Part shown: piece by piece, positions 61,353 to 64,000 of the stretch | Layout: each line of letters begins with the position of its first letter | How positions within the stretch are numbered: the stretch's first letter is position 1 | Assembly: GCA_016711825.1 (NCBI GenBank) | Contig: JADJSG010000006.1 | Location: 248,001-312,000, forward strand | Direction of reading: 5' to 3' | Length of the DNA stretch: 64,000 nt | DNA from: Bacteroidota bacterium | GTDB lineage: Bacteria > Bacteroidota > Bacteroidia > Chitinophagales > Chitinophagaceae | The notes under the pieces: model-generated | What the model was told of the DNA's origin: nothing | Database searches by the model: none | The model's input: the letters and a program-made list of their open reading frames with translations, nothing else | Program-made: the position numbers and the translations under genes

Positions 61353-64000
61353 ATGAAATTTAATCCATCGGCATGGCCAATCAATAATAGAACGAGTATT
61401 TATGTACTTACTATTATTATCACCCTCATTGGGTTGATCAGCTATATCAATTTACCTAAAGAACAATTTCCGGAAGTAAAATTTCCAAAAATAATTGTAC
61501 AGACTATCAACCCAGGTACCTCTCCCGAAAATATGGAAAACCTGGTATCAAAACCGATAGAAAAACAATTGAAAAACATTACAGGTATCAAAAAAGTAAC
61601 CAGTAATTCATTTCAAGATTTTTCGGTTGTAATTGCCGAATTCAATACCGACGTCAAAGTAGAAAAAGCAAAAAAAGATGTGCAGGATGGTGTAGATAAA
61701 GCCAAATCAGACCCCAACGGATTGCCTAAAAACTTACCCAATGAACCTGAAGTAAAAGATATTGATGTGTCTGAGTTTCCGATTCGATTTGTCAATATCT
61801 CAGGCAATTATGATGTAAATCGCTTAGAAGAATATGCCGATAGAATCAAAGATAAAATTGAAAGTTTAAAAGAAATCAAACGGGTAGACAAAGTAGGTGG
61901 ACTCGATAGAGAAATACAAATCAACGTTGATTTATTTAGCATGCAGGCTGCGGAACTTTCCTTTAGAGACATCCAAAATGCCATTGCCTACGAAAACATT
62001 GAAGCAACCCCAGGTGTCGTAAAAGTAGATGGCGAGCAACGCATTATCAGTGTAAAAAAAGTGTTTAAATCAGCAGAAGAAATTGGCAATGTGGTGATCA
62101 AAAATCCACGAGGTGCTACCTTGTATTTAAAAGACATTGCGCAGGTGGTAGACTCCTATAAAGAGCAGGAAAGTTTTGCACGACTCAATACCAAAAACGT
62201 AATTACCTTAAATATCATCAAAGCCAGTGGAAAAAATTTGATTGATGCGTCAGAAAAAATTGATGATATCATTAAAGAAATGAAAGGCAAGGAATTGCCC
62301 AAAGATTTAAGTGTAGTGGTTACAGGCGATCAATCTGACAAAACGAAAACCACCTTACACGATTTGATCAATACCATCATCATCGGTTTTGTATTGGTTA
62401 CTTTTATATTGATGTTTTTTATGGGTACCACCAACGCGCTTTTTGTAGCCTTGTCTGTACCCTTATCCTGTGCCATTGCCTTTATGGTATTGCCAAGTAT
62501 AGGATTTACCCTCAATATGATTGTATTATTTTCCTTTTTATTAGCTTTAGGTATAGTAGTAGATGATGCCATTGTGGTAATTGAAAATTCGCATCGGATA
62601 TTTCATGATGAAGACATCCCCATCAAAGAAGCAGTGACCAAAGCCACAGGCGAAGTATTTATACCAGTACTATCAGGTACCATCACCACTTTATTGCCTT
62701 TTATCCCCTTGGCCTTTTGGAAAGGAGTGATTGGTAGCTTTATGTTTTACCTGCCCATTACCCTTATCATAACCTTGTTGGCTTCACTCCTGGTAGCGTA
62801 TATCATCAATCCTGTGTTTGCCGTCGATTTTATGAAAAAAGAAGAATATGATGGCAAGCAAAAAATTCGTTGGAGCAAAGGCACATCCATCACCTCTATT
62901 ATTTTTATTATGCTGGGTATACTCATGCATGTATTTGGTGCACACGGATTTGCAAATTTTGTATTGTTTATATTAGGAATGTTCTTACTCAACAAATTTG
63001 TGTTGGTAAAAATCATACATAGTTTCCAAACGAAAGTATGGCCTAGAGTGGTTAGTGCCTATTTACAATTGCTTTCATGGGCCCTCAATCATAGAGGCAT
63101 TTCATTGGCAACGGTCTTTTTCTTATTTGTATTGTCAATTGTGCTCATCCGTTTTTCACCACCCAAAACGGTGACCTTTCCTACTTCTGAGCCTAATTTT
63201 ACCTATGTATATTTAACCATGCCCGAAGGCACCGATCAAGTAAAAACGAATGAAACCCTAAAACAACTTGAAGTTAAAGTATTTCAGGCTTTAGATATAG
63301 ACCCCGCAACCAATAAATCAAACCCATTGGTAACGTCTGTTATTTCAAATGTAAAAGTAGGAGCCACCGATCAAAAGAGTGGAGAAATAGGCGACTATCC
63401 AAACAGGGGAAAAATTACTATTTCGTTTGTGCCTTTTGAACAACGTCATGGCAAAAGTACCCAAGCATTATTAGATAAAGTTAGGGAAAATGTGAAAGGG
63501 ATAGCTGGTACGCAAATCACGGTCGACAAAGAAAGTAGTGGTCCACCAACGGCTAAACCTATATTGATTGAAATAACAGGTGAAAACTTAGACACCCTTA
63601 TCAGCACGTCAAAAAAACTAAAAAACTATTTAGACAATAAACAGATTGCTGGTGTAGAAGAATTAAAAAGTGATTTTCAAGCCAATAAACCTGAAATCAT
63701 TTTTGACATCAGTCGTTCGCGTATGAATGTAGAAGGCATCAGTACAGGTATGATTACCCAAGACTTGCGAACTGCCATGTTTGGGATGGAGATATCACGT
63801 TTTAAAGATGCCAACGATGATTATCCCATTACGCTACGTCTCAATAAAGATCAACGAAACAATATCGATATTGTCAAAAATATCAATATGACCTATCGTG
63901 ATATGGCGATGGGTGGTGCCATCAGACAAGTTCCCATTGGTAGTTTTGTGGATTTAAAATACGGCAATACCTATGGTGGTATCAAACGTCAGGATGAGAA
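61353..64000 (+). CDS. RND multidrug efflux permease (AcrB/HAE1 type), 3' end missing
   Basis: The inner-membrane proton-driven pump of the system. It starts at the ATG at 61353 (MKFNPSAWPINNRTSIYVLT) and reads without a stop to the window end, about 882 codons of the usual ~1,050-1,150. It shows the first membrane helix, the porter domain from about 45-330, and helix 4 with the proton-relay pair of Asp in LGIVVDDAIVVIENSHRIFH. A second porter-domain copy (LDIDPATNKSNPL, then SSGPPTAKPILIEITGENL) begins near residue 610. Helix 2-6 sequence is normal. Both substrate type and regulation are inferred from the operon with tetR, tolC-like and adaptor genes. Confidence 0.95.
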   Translation, partial: MKFNPSAWPINNRTSIYVLTIIITLIGLISYINLPKEQFPEVKFPKIIVQTINPGTSPENMENLVSKPIEKQLKNITGIKKVTSNSFQDFSVVIAEFNTDVKVEKAKKDVQDGVDKAKSDPNGLPKNLPNEPEVKDIDVSEFPIRFVNISGNYDVNRLEEYADRIKDKIESLKEIKRVDKVGGLDREIQINVDLFSMQAAELSFRDIQNAIAYENIEATPGVVKVDGEQRIISVKKVFKSAEEIGNVVIKNPRGATLYLKDIAQVVDSYKEQESFARLNTKNVITLNIIKASGKNLIDASEKIDDIIKEMKGKELPKDLSVVVTGDQSDKTKTTLHDLINTIIIGFVLVTFILMFFMGTTNALFVALSVPLSCAIAFMVLPSIGFTLNMIVLFSFLLALGIVVDDAIVVIENSHRIFHDEDIPIKEAVTKATGEVFIPVLSGTITTLLPFIPLAFWKGVIGSFMFYLPITLIITLLASLLVAYIINPVFAVDFMKKEEYDGKQKIRWSKGTSITSIIFIMLGILMHVFGAHGFANFVLFILGMFLLNKFVLVKIIHSFQTKVWPRVVSAYLQLLSWALNHRGISLATVFFLFVLSIVLIRFSPPKTVTFPTSEPNFTYVYLTMPEGTDQVKTNETLKQLEVKVFQALDIDPATNKSNPLVTSVISNVKVGATDQKSGEIGDYPNRGKITISFVPFEQRHGKSTQALLDKVRENVKGIAGTQITVDKESSGPPTAKPILIEITGENLDTLISTSKKLKNYLDNKQIAGVEELKSDFQANKPEIIFDISRSRMNVEGISTGMITQDLRTAMFGMEISRFKDANDDYPITLRLNKDQRNNIDIVKNINMTYRDMAMGGAIRQVPIGSFVDLKYGNTYGGIKRQDE

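Overview
The window is AT-rich DNA from a member of the Bacteroidota, most likely a free-living Chitinophagales/Sphingobacteriia-type organism. The evidence is seven proteins ending in type A type IX secretion (T9SS) sorting domains, one giant SprB-repeat adhesin ending in a type B (gliding motility-associated) domain, a HmuY/TonB-receptor pair, LytS/LytTR signalling, and a promoter motif TAnnTTTG upstream of many genes, the known Bacteroidota -7 element. No tRNA, rRNA, CRISPR array or prophage was recognised.

Region 1 (1-5700): a nitronate monooxygenase cut by the window edge, a sugar-phosphate nucleotidyltransferase, glyA, and an isolated nuoJ-nuoI-nuoH block read leftward from its own promoter. 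Region 2 (5.9-22.1 kb): one 16.2-kb reading frame of 5,403 residues. It is built almost entirely of about 60 SprB-type modules, with a satellite-like hierarchy: 22 consecutive intervals of exactly 240 bp, then four exact 1,206-bp five-module units, then diverged modules at both ends. Region 3 (22-30.6 kb): an LpxH-like phosphoesterase, an FtsX/MacB-type permease, a structured intergenic element, a secreted cupredoxin, ribosomal protein S1, a secreted T9SS protein and a cobalamin adenosyltransferase.

Region 4 (31-37.5 kb): an M14 zinc carboxypeptidase whose frame is broken exactly at a U-UUU-UUA heptamer, another T9SS protein, a frameshifted REP-associated transposase (RAYT) bracketed by inverted copies of a REP-like palindrome, and an ECF sigma factor. 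Region 5 (37.6-49.8 kb): a heme-uptake pair (a HmuY-like protein carrying a T9SS tail, plus a TonB-dependent receptor), asd, mtgA, aspS, an alpha/beta hydrolase and a beta-helix T9SS protein. Region 6 (50-64 kb): a cupin, an XRE-pentapeptide repeat fusion with a 15-bp palindrome near its promoter, a LytS-like propeller histidine kinase overlapping its LytTR regulator, a predicted beta-barrel protein, a PKD T9SS protein, and a tetR-tolC-MFP-RND efflux operon running off the right end.

The secreted proteins (adhesin, protease, cupredoxin, heme binder, beta-helix and PKD proteins) all imply a T9SS encoded elsewhere. The most interesting signals are the hierarchical repeat structure and covarying cysteine pairs of the giant adhesin, the in-phase slippery heptamer in the carboxypeptidase, and the decayed RAYT with its REP palindromes.
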